Positions 19,099 to 28,344 of a stretch of 64,000 nucleotides of DNA are shown piece by piece. Under the pieces are notes generated by a model. That model was not told the origin of the DNA. It did no database searches and was given only the letters and a program-made list of their open reading frames with translations. Numbering within the stretch: position 1 is the first letter of the stretch; every line of letters starts with the position of its first letter. Source of the DNA: Thiobacillus sp. SCUT-2 (GTDB taxonomy: Bacteria; Pseudomonadota; Gammaproteobacteria; Burkholderiales; Thiobacillaceae); contig NZ_CP141769.1 in NCBI RefSeq assembly GCF_035621355.1, positions 248,001 through 312,000 on the forward strand. Reading direction: 5' to 3'. A program made the position numbers and the translations under genes.

Positions 19099-21432
19099 AT
19101 GACCCGCAATCCGGGGCTGAACGTCAATGCGCGTGCGCTGATGCGCCTGGGTGCACTCCTTTACACGCTGTTCGTCGTCTATGGCAGCCTGGTGCCGCTG
19201 AAATACCATGCGCTGCCGTGGGGCGAGGCCGTGGCGCGGTTCGCGGCGATCCCCTTTCTGAAGCTCGGCATCGGCTCGCTGGCGGACTGGGTCGCCAATC
19301 TGCTGTTGTTCATCCCGCTCTCTTTCTTATGGATGGGTGCATCCTGCGGCGGCGGTGCGCGCAGGTGCCGCGTGCTGGCGACGCTGGCGCTGATTCCGCT
19401 TGCCATCGCGCTGAGCGTCGGGATCGAATTCACGCAGTTGTTCTTCCCGCAGCGCACCGTTTCGCAAAACGACATATTGGCCGAAACGGTGGGGGGGATC
19501 GTCGGCGTCGTCGCGTGGTGGCTGGCCGGACGGCGCTTTGCCGAGTGGCTGCAGGGCTGGTGGCAGGTGCATAGCCGCGCCAGCCTGGGCGAACGTCTGG
19601 CGTCGACCTACCTGGCCGGCGTGCTGTTCTACAACGTGCTGCCGCTCGACCTGACGCTGAGCGCGGTCGAGATTTTTCACAAATGGCATCAGGGCAAGAT
19701 CAATCTGGTGCCGTTTGCCGCGCTTCCCGCAGACCCGGCCGATGCCTTGTACGAAGTCGTCACCGACGCGCTGATCTGGACGCCGCTGGCACTCTTGTGG
19801 CGGCTCGACGGTTCCCGCAGCGCCCGGCGCGCATGGGGCATGACCGTGGCGACGGCCGCGATCCTGGAAATTCTGCAGCTGTTCGTCTATTCCCGCGTGA
19901 GCGATGTCAACGACGTGCTTGCGGCTGCCGTCGGGGCGGCGCTTGGCTGTTGGCTGGGCGGCGGGTGGGGCAGGCGCGCGATCCAGGCCGATCCGCAAGC
20001 CGACGCCGCACGGGCGAGGCTCAGCCCGTTTGCGGCGTGGTTGCCTTTTGCCCTGGCGCTCGGTTGGGCGGGCTGTCTGCTGTTCGTGTTCTGGTTCCCG
20101 TTCGACTTCAAGACCGACGGCGCGTTCATCAGGGGGCGCCTCGATTTCATCCACCGGGTTCCGTTCGAGGTGTATTACTTCGGCACCGAATTCCGTGCCG
20201 TCACCGAGGTGCTGCGGAAGATGCTGTTCTTCGCGCCGTTGGGGGGGCTCCTGGCGTGGGGCGTGGCACGCCGGCCGTGGCGTTGGCGCGGCCCGCTGTT
20301 TGCCGTGTCGATGCTGGGGCTGGCCCTGCTGCCCGCCGCGGTCGAACTCGGCCAGGTGATGCTGCCGGAGAAAATTGCCGACACGACCGACTGGCTGCTC
20401 GAATGGTTGGGCGGGCTGGCGGGCTATGGCATCGTTCGCCATCTGTTGCGCGCGCCGCGCCGTGTTGCGCCGATGCCGGAAACCGCGCACCCGGAGGTCG
20501 TGCCGGTGCTTCGGCCCGGGCGGTCGCCGCGTTGGCACATGCCGCTGATGCTGGCCGGAATGGGTGTGCTGTTCTGGGGCGCGACGCATGCGTCTTTCAT
20601 GCCCTACAACGTGCGTGAACTGCTGCGCGACGATATTCCGTTGCTGTCGGTGCTGTTGCTGGCGATCGTGTGCTACTGGATGGCGGCATGGCCGATCTGG
20701 CTGGCCCGGCGGCGGGTCTCGGGCGTGGGGCGCTGGCTGCAACTGCCTTTCGGTCTGCTGGTTTACGGCAGTGTCGGCTTTTTGCTGCTGGACGCGGCCG
20801 TTCCCGACGAGAGCCTGTACGACCTCGCCGGCAGCCCCGTTCTTCACTGGCCCGGGCAGTGGGAACTCGGCTTGCGCTGGGTGGCGCTTTTTTCGGCGCC
20901 GGGGGTGCTGCTGTATCTGGCGGCGCAGACCGTGCGCCGATGGCGAGGGCGGCACCTGGGCGCGGCGCATTTCCTGGCGGCCCTGCCGGTTCTGTTGATC
21001 GCATACTGGGGCGTGGTCGTTCGCGCCGACACCGACAACCTCACCGAACTGATGGCGGCGCCGTATCCGCTGGCTTTCGCGGCACTCTGCGCCTGGGGCT
21101 ACACGCTGTTCCTCGCCGCCGCGCTGCTCGCCTCGCCGTGGCCGGCGCGGCAACGCGTTCGGCGATTGTTCGGCGTGCTCGTGTCGCTGCCGCTGGCAAT
21201 CTTGTGGCTACATCTCGGGCTGGCCGGCCACATTGCCAAGTACGGCCAGGAATTCTCGGCGCTGCAGTTCCTCCTCAGCAGAGATCGCCAGCACTACGCA
21301 TCGACGGCGGTCATCTGGCTACGCTACGGCGTGCTGCACATGCTTGTCATCGCGGCGCTGGCGTCCCTACAATGGCCCCACTTCCGCGCCACACAACGAC
21401 TACAAGGCCAGACAGCCCATGCACCTCATTGA
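19099..21432 (+). CDS. Large membrane protein with three VanZ-like domains
   Basis: Encodes 777 residues and is almost entirely hydrophobic. The N-terminal 455 residues contain three successive VanZ-like units, each ending in the same signature: Glu110-x-x-Gln113 with Asn124-Asp125; Glu257-x-x-Gln260 with Asn271-Asp272; Glu416-x-x-Gln419 with Thr430-Asp431. The C-terminal ~280 residues add about seven more transmembrane helices without recognisable motifs. VanZ domains are small membrane units of unknown chemistry. Single-domain versions confer teicoplanin resistance, and multi-domain versions occur near exosortase and exopolysaccharide loci. Its stop overlaps the following DHH gene by 14 bases, so they are coupled. 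The role is unknown; a part in membrane handling of a polysaccharide or modified surface protein is inference. Confidence 0.8.
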   Translation: MTRNPGLNVNARALMRLGALLYTLFVVYGSLVPLKYHALPWGEAVARFAAIPFLKLGIGSLADWVANLLLFIPLSFLWMGASCGGGARRCRVLATLALIPLAIALSVGIEFTQLFFPQRTVSQNDILAETVGGIVGVVAWWLAGRRFAEWLQGWWQVHSRASLGERLASTYLAGVLFYNVLPLDLTLSAVEIFHKWHQGKINLVPFAALPADPADALYEVVTDALIWTPLALLWRLDGSRSARRAWGMTVATAAILEILQLFVYSRVSDVNDVLAAAVGAALGCWLGGGWGRRAIQADPQADAARARLSPFAAWLPFALALGWAGCLLFVFWFPFDFKTDGAFIRGRLDFIHRVPFEVYYFGTEFRAVTEVLRKMLFFAPLGGLLAWGVARRPWRWRGPLFAVSMLGLALLPAAVELGQVMLPEKIADTTDWLLEWLGGLAGYGIVRHLLRAPRRVAPMPETAHPEVVPVLRPGRSPRWHMPLMLAGMGVLFWGATHASFMPYNVRELLRDDIPLLSVLLLAIVCYWMAAWPIWLARRRVSGVGRWLQLPFGLLVYGSVGFLLLDAAVPDESLYDLAGSPVLHWPGQWELGLRWVALFSAPGVLLYLAAQTVRRWRGRHLGAAHFLAALPVLLIAYWGVVVRADTDNLTELMAAPYPLAFAALCAWGYTLFLAAALLASPWPARQRVRRLFGVLVSLPLAILWLHLGLAGHIAKYGQEFSALQFLLSRDRQHYASTAVIWLRYGVLHMLVIAALASLQWPHFRATQRLQGQTAHAPH

Positions 21433-22375
21433 CGTCTTCAACGGCGATGCAGACGGACTCTGCGCGCTGCATCAGCTACGGCTGGAAGAGCCGGCTGATT
21501 CCGTTCTGATCACCGGACCGAAGCGCGACATCAGCCTGCTGAAGCGGGTCCAGGCGCAGGCTGGCGACCGGGTCACGGTGCTGGACATCGCGCTTTCCAA
21601 GAACCGGGACGCGCTCGATCGCCTCCTCGATGCCGGGGCCGAGGTGCGCTACTTCGATCACCACCAGCCCGGCGAGATCCCGGCCCATCCGCGCTTCGAG
21701 GCGCACATCGATACCGACGCCAACGTCTGCACCAGCCTGCTGGTCAATCGCCATCTGGTCGGTCGTCGCCTCGCGTGGGCCGTCGCCGCCGCGTTCGGCG
21801 ACAACCTGGCCGACGCGGCGCGCCAGGCTGCCTTGCCGCTCGGATTGTCCGCCGAGCGCCTGACGCAGTTGCAGTCGCTCGGCGAATGCCTCAACTACAA
21901 CGGCTACGGCGAGACGCTCGACGATCTCTTCTACGATCCCGCCGACTTGTACCGGCAGTTGCGTCCCTATGCCGACCCCTTCGCCTTCGTCGCTGAATCG
22001 CCGGCCTACCGCACGCTGCAGGCTGGCTATCGCGACGACATGGACCGCGCCGTTGCGCTGACGGCGGCCGAGTCACGCGAGGCGGGGCGTGTCTTCATGC
22101 TCCCGGCGGAGAAGTGGGCTCGACGGATTTCCGGCGTCTTCGGCAATCAGCTGGCGGTCGAGGCGCCCGCGCAGGCGCATGCCGTGCTCACGGCCAAGCC
22201 CGGTGGCGGCTATGTGGTCAGCGTGCGTGCGCCACTGCAGACCAAGTCCGGCGCGGACGAGCTGTGCAGCCAGTTCGAATCCGGTGGGGGGCGGAAGGGT
22301 GCGGCGGGAATCAACCACCTTCCGGAATCCGAGCTCGGCCGGTTTATCGCTCTCTTCTTCGAGATCTACAAATAG
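21419..22375 (+). CDS. DHH-family phosphoesterase (possible PAP phosphatase/nanoRNase)
   Basis: Encodes 318 residues. Metal-binding motifs of the DHH superfamily are present: NGDADGLCA (Asp10, Asp12), VLDIALSKN (Asp56), YFDHHQPG (Asp80-His81-His82) and HIDTDAN (Asp98). The C-terminal DHHA1 glycine motif is SGGGRKGAAGIN, with Arg where NrnA-type enzymes usually have His. Length and layout fit NrnA-like enzymes, some of which hydrolyse 3'-phosphoadenosine 5'-phosphate. The ATG at 21419 lies inside the end of the VanZ gene (14-base overlap). The APS kinase gene follows after 25 bases. Because sulfotransferases release PAP, a PAP-recycling role is attractive but is inferred from context only. Confidence 0.8.
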   Translation: MHLIDVFNGDADGLCALHQLRLEEPADSVLITGPKRDISLLKRVQAQAGDRVTVLDIALSKNRDALDRLLDAGAEVRYFDHHQPGEIPAHPRFEAHIDTDANVCTSLLVNRHLVGRRLAWAVAAAFGDNLADAARQAALPLGLSAERLTQLQSLGECLNYNGYGETLDDLFYDPADLYRQLRPYADPFAFVAESPAYRTLQAGYRDDMDRAVALTAAESREAGRVFMLPAEKWARRISGVFGNQLAVEAPAQAHAVLTAKPGGGYVVSVRAPLQTKSGADELCSQFESGGGRKGAAGINHLPESELGRFIALFFEIYK

Positions 22376-22400
22376 TCACGCGGACTTTGCCCGGAGCTGA

Positions 22401-24032
22401 ATGGTGGACAAACTCATCGCGCCCTACGGCGGCACCCTCGTCAATCTGATCGATCCGGCGAAAGCGGCGGCGCTCAGGCAGGAAGCATTGAGCCTGCCTT
22501 CGCTCGACCTCGACTGGCGGCAGCAATGCGAACTCGAAATGCTGATGACCGGCGCGTACTCGCCGCTCGCCGGCTTCATGACGCGTGCGCAGTGCGAGCG
22601 CGTCGAGACGGCACGGCAGCTCGACGACGGCACCTTCTGGCCGGTGCCGATCACGCTCGGCAGCCGGCAGCAGGCGGCGGCAGGCCTCAAGCCGGGCGAC
22701 CGGGTCGCCCTGCGCGATGGCGAAGGCTTCATGTTGGCGGTCCTGACGGTGAGCGATGCCTGGGAGGCGCACGACGAATGGCATCTGGGCGGGGCGATCG
22801 ACGGCGTCGCGCTGCCGCCGCATCCGGATTTCGTGAGCCTGCGCGCCACGCCGGCCGAACTGCGTACGCTCTTTGCGCGCCGCGGCTGGCGCCGCGTCGT
22901 GGCTTGGCAGGCGCGCCAGCCGATGCATCGAGCCCAGTTCGAGTTCTGCCTGAAGTGCGGCATCGAGAACGAGGCCAATCTCCTCCTGCATCCGCAAGTG
23001 GGGGGCGACATCACGGAAGCGCCGGCCTATTTCGGCCTGGTGCGAAGCTTTCTCGCCATCCGCGAGCGCTTCCCCGCTGCCACCACCCAACTGTCGCTGC
23101 TGCCGGCCGCGCCGCGCGAAGGCAGCGCCCGCGCGCTGCTGCTGCGTGCGATCGTCGCACGCAATTACGGCTGCAGCCTGCTCATCGCGGGCGGCGAGCA
23201 CCAGATCGACGGCGACTGCCGGCGCGGCGAGGACCTCACGCGGACGCATTCCGACCTGCCCGTGGCCGAACTGGCCGAGCGGGTGGGCGTGCGGCTCATC
23301 GCCTATCCGCGCATGGTGTACGTGGAGGACCGCGCGGAGTATCTGCCGGAATCCGAGGTGCCGTGCGGAGCGCGGCTGCTGACCCTGTCCGGCGACGAGT
23401 TCAGGCGCCGCATGCGGGCCGGCCTGAAAATTCCCGACTGGTATAGCTTCCCGGAGGTGATCGCGGAACTGCATCGGCAGAGCCCGCCGCGGGAGCGCCA
23501 GGGCTTCACCGTATTTTTCACCGGGCTGTCAGGCGCGGGAAAATCGACGCTCGCACGCGCGCTTGCCGCGCGCCTGATGGAAATGGGCGGCCGCTGCGTC
23601 ACCCTGCTCGATGGCGACATCGTGCGCCGCCACCTGTCCTCCGAGCTCGGCTTCTCGCGCGCCCACCGCGACATCAACGTCCGCCGGATCGGCTTCGTGG
23701 CGAGCGAGATCACCAAGAACCGTGGCATCGCCATCTGTGCGCCGATCGCGCCGTATCGCCAGACGCGCCGTGACGTGCGCCACATGATCGAGGCGGTGGG
23801 CGGCTTCGTCGAGATCCATGTCTCCACTCCGATCGAGACCTGCGAAACGCGCGATCGCAAGGGCCTCTACGCCAAGGCACGCGCAGGCCTGATTCCGGAA
23901 TTCACCGGCGTGTCCGATCCCTACGAAGTGCCCGAGCAGCCGGAGCTGGCGATCGACACCACCGGGCTGGGTATCGACGAGGCCGTGCAGCAGATCCTGC
24001 TGAAGCTCGAGCACGAGGGGTATCTGCGTTGA
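22401..24032 (+). CDS. cysC: Two-domain APS kinase with degenerate ATP-sulfurylase domain
   Basis: Encodes 543 residues. The N-terminal ~360 residues are ATP-sulfurylase-like (LSGDEFRRRM is retained), but the catalytic motif reads QARQPMHRAQ (170-179) instead of Q-x-R-N-P-x-H-x-x-H. The GRDHAG loop is replaced by AGGEHQIDG (263-271). The C-terminal APS kinase is intact: Walker A GLSGAGKST (375-383), DGD (404-406), NVRRIGFVASE and KGLYAKAR. This is the architecture of the two-domain hexameric APS kinase of Thiobacillus denitrificans, shown to lack sulfurylase activity. Expected reaction: APS + ATP to PAPS + ADP in the cytoplasm. Two sulfotransferase genes follow, so PAPS is probably the donor for sulfation rather than for assimilation. 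A GGAG Shine-Dalgarno precedes the ATG. Confidence 0.93.
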   Translation: MVDKLIAPYGGTLVNLIDPAKAAALRQEALSLPSLDLDWRQQCELEMLMTGAYSPLAGFMTRAQCERVETARQLDDGTFWPVPITLGSRQQAAAGLKPGDRVALRDGEGFMLAVLTVSDAWEAHDEWHLGGAIDGVALPPHPDFVSLRATPAELRTLFARRGWRRVVAWQARQPMHRAQFEFCLKCGIENEANLLLHPQVGGDITEAPAYFGLVRSFLAIRERFPAATTQLSLLPAAPREGSARALLLRAIVARNYGCSLLIAGGEHQIDGDCRRGEDLTRTHSDLPVAELAERVGVRLIAYPRMVYVEDRAEYLPESEVPCGARLLTLSGDEFRRRMRAGLKIPDWYSFPEVIAELHRQSPPRERQGFTVFFTGLSGAGKSTLARALAARLMEMGGRCVTLLDGDIVRRHLSSELGFSRAHRDINVRRIGFVASEITKNRGIAICAPIAPYRQTRRDVRHMIEAVGGFVEIHVSTPIETCETRDRKGLYAKARAGLIPEFTGVSDPYEVPEQPELAIDTTGLGIDEAVQQILLKLEHEGYLR

Positions 24033-24120
24033 GACAGAGACACGCCGTGTGCCTCGCGACGTGCACGATCTCCCGGCTCTGCGGAGGCCCGGGTGCGAGG
24101 CCGCAGAGGAGCGGGAGTCG

Positions 24121-25650
24121 ATGAACCCCGCCTTGCAGCGCGGCCATGCCGCCCTCCAGGCGCGCAACGTGATGGAGGCCATCCAGTGGTTCGAGCGGGC
24201 GCTCGAGGAGCACCCGGACGATGCGCAGGCAATGTCCTGGCTGGGACAGACCTTGTGCAGCGTCGGGCGACGGGCGCAGGGGGTTGAGTACTTGCGTGGC
24301 TCAGGGCGGCGTCTGCTGGAGAAGGCGCGCCAGAGCGGCGACATCGGCCCGGTACTGGAAATTGCCCAGCAAATGCAGCAGTGGGGCGACTTCCCCGGCG
24401 CGCACGACCTGCTCGGCCCGGCGGCTGCGCTCAAGGGCACCGAGTTCCGGGTGTTTCAGATGCTCGCGGTGGCGCTGTCACAGCTGAACCGGACCGCCGA
24501 GGCGCTGGAGGCGGGCCGTCGGGCCCATGCGATTGCGCCTGCCAACGTCATGATGCAGGTGCTGCTTGCGAGCCTGGAGGCCGATGCGGGGCTGGACGAA
24601 GATGCCCGCGGCCGCCTCGAAAGGATACTTGCCGTACCGCCGCCGGCGCGCGAGGCATTCCGCGCACACAAGGAACTGGCGCGCGTGCTCGACAGACTGA
24701 AGGCCTACGATGGCGTCTTCGCCCATCTTCATGCGGCGGGCCGCCTGTCCGGCGCGTTGCCCGAGTACGCGCAGCAAAACCGTGCACTCCTGCCGGACAT
24801 GATTCGGGCGAATACCGCGGGTTTCGATCGCGACCTGATGGGGCGCTGGTCCGACACCGCTTTTCCGCAGGATCTGCCGCCCCCTGTTTTTCTCGTCGGC
24901 TTTTTCCGCTCGGGGACGACGCTGGCCCAGGAAGTGCTGGGCGCGCATCCGCAGGTCCGCGTTGCCGACGAGGCCGATTTCGTATGGGCGATGCAGCGCG
25001 AACTCCACCGCATGGTCGGTGGGGGCGGGAGCACGGCGGACAAGCTCCGCACGCTGGACCATATGGGTATCCTTCATCTGCGCACGTTCTACTGGAACCG
25101 GGTTCGCGATCGCTTGGGCGATGCGGTGGGGGCGCGCACGCTGGTCGACAAGTTCACCCTCAATACCCTCGACGTCGGCCTGATCAACACCGTCTTCCCC
25201 GATGCGAAGCTGGTATTCGTGCTGCGCGACCCGCGCGATGTCTGCCTGAGCTGCTTCATGCAGCTCATGGTGGCGTCGCCCGCCACGGCCCATCTTCTGA
25301 GCTGGCAAGGGACGACGTCCTTCTACGCGACGGTGATGGCGTGGTGGCAACATATCAAGCCGCAGCTGACGATGGACGTCATCGAGTTTCGCTACGAGGA
25401 CGCCGTGGGGCAGTTCGAGGCGACCTTCCAGCGTGTGTTCGAAGGGCTCGGCCTTGGCTGGGATGCTTCCGTGAAAGATTTTCACGAGCATGCCGCGAAG
25501 AAATACATCGCCACGCCGAGCCGCACCCAGGTCGCGAAGCCGCTGTACGCGTCGTCGGTCGCACGCTGGCGGCACTACGAAGCGGAATTTGCTGCTGTAG
25601 CCGGCACGCTCGAGCCCTTCATCGAGGCCTTCGGTTATGAAGCCTTCTGA
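24121..25650 (+). CDS. TPR-domain sulfotransferase
   Basis: Encodes 509 residues. TPR units occupy about 1-200. The sulfotransferase domain begins at PVFLVGFFRSGTTLAQ, the 5'-phosphosulfate loop (Arg263-Ser-Gly-Thr-Thr267). The 3'-phosphate-binding motif is VLRDPRDVCLSC (368-379). It should transfer sulfate from PAPS to a hydroxyl of an unidentified acceptor. The Sulfotransfer_3-like form with TPRs resembles tyrosylprotein-type and bacterial glycan or peptide sulfotransferases. The ATG at 24121 is preceded by GAGGAGCGGGAG. It lies 88 bases after the APS kinase stop in the same direction, which points to cotranscription and direct PAPS supply. It converges on a second sulfotransferase gene 24 bases downstream. 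Confidence 0.88.
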   Translation: MNPALQRGHAALQARNVMEAIQWFERALEEHPDDAQAMSWLGQTLCSVGRRAQGVEYLRGSGRRLLEKARQSGDIGPVLEIAQQMQQWGDFPGAHDLLGPAAALKGTEFRVFQMLAVALSQLNRTAEALEAGRRAHAIAPANVMMQVLLASLEADAGLDEDARGRLERILAVPPPAREAFRAHKELARVLDRLKAYDGVFAHLHAAGRLSGALPEYAQQNRALLPDMIRANTAGFDRDLMGRWSDTAFPQDLPPPVFLVGFFRSGTTLAQEVLGAHPQVRVADEADFVWAMQRELHRMVGGGGSTADKLRTLDHMGILHLRTFYWNRVRDRLGDAVGARTLVDKFTLNTLDVGLINTVFPDAKLVFVLRDPRDVCLSCFMQLMVASPATAHLLSWQGTTSFYATVMAWWQHIKPQLTMDVIEFRYEDAVGQFEATFQRVFEGLGLGWDASVKDFHEHAAKKYIATPSRTQVAKPLYASSVARWRHYEAEFAAVAGTLEPFIEAFGYEAF

Positions 25651-25674
25651 TTCAGTCCTCGGGTGCCAATCGCG

Positions 25675-27500
25675 TTATTCCTGGTAGCCGAAGCGGTCGA
25701 TGAATGGCTGCAGCATTGGAAGGATAATAGGCCGGAAGGCGTCTTCATAGCGCTTCCAGCGGAAGCTGGCGTGCTGGTAGATGGGTTGCGTGACCTGATG
25801 GTAGCTGGGCGTGCGAATGGCGACGCGTTGCCGCGCGTGGTGCGTGTATTGCAGAACCGCGTCGTCCCAGGGTACGCCTAGAAACTCAAGCAATCGCCTG
25901 GTCTCCCCTTCGACATCGGCGATGAGATCCTCGTAGCGAATGGCCTGCCACTGCAGCGGCAGGCGATCGGCGAAGCCCTCCCACACCCTCATCACGCGTG
26001 CATAGATCTCCGCGATGTTTTCCAGGCTGGTGAAGCCAGCCATGGCGTCGTTTGGCCCGAAACTCTGCATCAGGCAACTCAGTGCGACATCGCAGGGATG
26101 GCGTATCGCCAGGATGAATTTGGCATCCGGGAAAACGCGCCAGAGCAGCGGAACGCGCACCGTGTTGAGCGGCAGCTTGTCGACGATGCGTCCACCCTTG
26201 CACGGGCTCACGTGACGCGCGGCCTCGTCCCGGTAGATGCGGCGCAGGGCCGCGAGTCGCTCCTCGTCGAGCGTGCGGGGCATCTGCGGCAGGCCGCCCG
26301 TAAGCTCGAGGAAGGCCTGCTCCAGGCGTGCGGATGCGGGCCTTTCTTCCATCGCGCAGAGCGCTGGATGGCTGTCGAGAATCTGCTCGAGCAGCGTCGT
26401 TCCGGAACGCGGAAAACCGATCAGGAATATCGGGGACGCGCCGTTCCCGGCTGCGGGATCGGGCGCTGCGTCGAGGATGGGGTGCCGCGCCAGCGTCTCG
26501 TAGAAGTCGATTGTCTCGAGAAAGCGGCGCCGGCCGGCGCCATGCGGATCGGCCGCCGCGGCCGTGCGACGTTTGCCCTCGCTCAGGTGGTGCAGCACCG
26601 CTTCCGTTCGTCCGAGGCGGTCCCGGATCTGTCCCAGCAGCAGATGGACTTCACCCCGCGTGGTTTCGGGCAAGGGACGCGCGAGCAGGGCTTCGAGTCG
26701 GGCTTCCGCCTCGGCATGGCGCGCCTCGCGCCGCTCGAGCCGGGCTGCAACAAGATTCAGCATGGGGTGGGCCGGATCACGTGCGAATCCGAAATCCAGT
26801 TCGTGCCGGGCCTCGCCCAAGCGGCCGGTCGGTTCGAGCAACTCCGCCTGCTTGCCGAGTACATCGGGCGAGCCGGGGCGTGGCGACAGTGCCCGCTGGT
26901 AGAGCGCCAGCGCATCATCGACCCGGCCATCCGCTTCGAACAGGGTGGCGAGGTTGGCCAGCACCTCGGGCGAATCGGGGTGCAGGGCGAGCGCGCGCTG
27001 CAGCGCGGCTTGGGCCGCCGTGGGCTGCCCCATCATCAGCAGCACGGCACCGAGATCGCTCAGTGCTTCGAAGAGTTCGGGGCGCAGGTCGAGGGCGCGC
27101 TGCAGGCTCGCCTGCGCTTTGGCCAACCGCCCGGCTTCCAGAAGCGCATTGCCGAGGAGATAGTGGGCGTCGGCATGATCGGGCTTGAGGGCGATCGCCC
27201 GGTTGTAGGCCTGCATCGCCTCGTCACGCCTGCCCTGACAGTGGAGCGCCGCGCCGAGCGCATGATGGGCAAATGCCAGAGCGGGGCTCAGCAACGCCGC
27301 GCGGCGCGCGTGGCGCTCGGCTTCCTCATGGCGGCCGAGGCGGCGTGACGTGACGCTCGACTTGACCCAGGCCTCGACGTCGAGCGGGTCGGTCTTGCAC
27401 ACGCTGGCGTACAGGGCGAGCGCATCTTCCAGCGGTTGGCCAGCGTGAGCTGGTCAGCCTTTCTCTTCTTGCCCTGGGTCAGGACGTTGGTCTTGGCCAT
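25675..27500 (-). CDS. TPR-domain sulfotransferase with probable N-terminal frameshift
   Basis: From 27402 to the stop at 25675 there is an intact frame of 575 codons: about seven TPR units (1-280), then a sulfotransferase domain with FLIGFPRSGTTLLEQ (Arg332-Thr336) and the 3'-phosphate motif AIRHPCDVALSC. The frame's only start is a GTG at 27402 that cuts a TPR helix in half. In another frame, an ATG at 27500 gives MAKTNVLTQGKKRKADQLTL then ANRW. Adding one G to the GG at 27429-27430 joins ANRW to EDALALYASVCKTD and restores a perfect TPR. So the gene probably starts at 27500 and has lost one base, by true mutation or sequencing error. If it is real, only a truncated product from GTG would be made. 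It is convergent with the other sulfotransferase and uses the same donor, PAPS. Confidence 0.8.
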
Positions 27501-27536
27501 GCCGCTGAGGGAAAACGAATGGTGAGATTGTATGCC

Positions 27537-27578
27537 CGCAAACAAAACGGCGGCCATTCGGCCGCCGTTTTGTTTGCG
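27537..27578 (-). terminator. Terminator with perfect 19-bp stem
   Basis: Two perfectly complementary 19-base arms (27537-27555 and 27560-27578) surround a 4-base loop. The stem core is GGCGGCC with flanking AAAACG and CGTTTT, so a T-rich tract follows the stem on either strand. It lies 10 bases beyond the stop of the PEP-CTERM gene and 37 bases before the probable start of the sulfotransferase gene. It therefore insulates the two minus-strand units. Confidence 0.9.
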
Positions 27579-27588
27579 CGAGGATCGC

Positions 27589-28344
27589 TCAGGCGCGCCG
27601 CTTGCGGCGCATTGCGCCGAGGCCGGCCAGACCGATTCCCAGCAGGGCCAGCGAGGCCGGCTCGGGCAGCGGGCCGGGAGGCGGCGGCGCCGAGCCGAAG
27701 CCGTCCAGGTAGACGTAGCCGGCATGGCCGCCATAGGGGCAGTCGGATGCCAGCAGCGTCAGCGTGAAGTCGTGACCCACGGCACCCAGCGCGACGAGGT
27801 CGATCTGCTCGACCACCCAGCCGCTGGAGTACCAGGAACCGAATGGCTTCCAGGTCACGCCCGTGGTGCCGCCACCGATTGAACCCGCGGAGCTGTAGCC
27901 GCGGTCGACGATGTTGGTGCCGGTCGTGTCGTCATGCAGCGTCAGCGAGAAGTAATCCGAGTCGGTCAGGCCGTGGGAAGCCTCCAGCACCGCATTCCAG
28001 GCGAAGTAGATGTTGTTGTCGGTGTAGTTGATGACGCTCTGGCGGAGCGTGGAAACCGAGTTGTCGTTGATGCTGTCGTTCACCCGCACCGAGTAGCTGC
28101 CGTTGTAGACGGTGTTGGCACCGGTGATTGCGTCGGTGCCGCCGCTCATGATGGTGTTGTTGGGCGTGCCGCCGTTGTAGGTCGTCGGATCGACCGGTGC
28201 GGGCGGGCTGCCGGACCAGTAGCCGCCGCCGCCGGTCCATCCGGTCAGGTCGCCGGATTCGAAACCGCCGTTCACGAACGACGCGGAATATGCAGAGCCA
28301 GAAGCCATCAGCGAGATGGCGAGGGCTATTGCGGTCTTTTTCAT
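27589..28344 (-). CDS. PEP-CTERM sorting domain-containing protein
   Basis: Exported protein of 251 residues. A signal peptide (MKKTAIALAISLMASGSAYS, cleavage after AYSA) leads a Gly/Ser/Thr/Asn-rich beta-sandwich of about 200 residues, probably carbohydrate-binding-like. After a proline linker comes a PEP-CTERM anchor: LPEPASLALLGIGLAGLG then AMRRKRRA (226-251). Exosortase is expected to cleave at this tail and release or attach the protein at the surface. A GGGAGGGA ribosome-binding site precedes the ATG at 28344. A near-consensus sigma-54 promoter lies 127 bases upstream, matching control by PrsR. Its neighbour is a TPR sulfotransferase; several Tyr residues sit next to Asp (SDYF, YTDN, YLDG), but sulfation of this protein is speculation. 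Confidence 0.92.
   Translation of the reverse strand: MKKTAIALAISLMASGSAYSASFVNGGFESGDLTGWTGGGGYWSGSPPAPVDPTTYNGGTPNNTIMSGGTDAITGANTVYNGSYSVRVNDSINDNSVSTLRQSVINYTDNNIYFAWNAVLEASHGLTDSDYFSLTLHDDTTGTNIVDRGYSSAGSIGGGTTGVTWKPFGSWYSSGWVVEQIDLVALGAVGHDFTLTLLASDCPYGGHAGYVYLDGFGSAPPPPGPLPEPASLALLGIGLAGLGAMRRKRRA

Noticed and set aside
22401..24032. Calling this gene an active bifunctional ATP sulfurylase/APS kinase
   Set aside because: The sulfurylase catalytic motifs (HxxH, GRDHAG) are replaced, and the known homologue lacks that activity.
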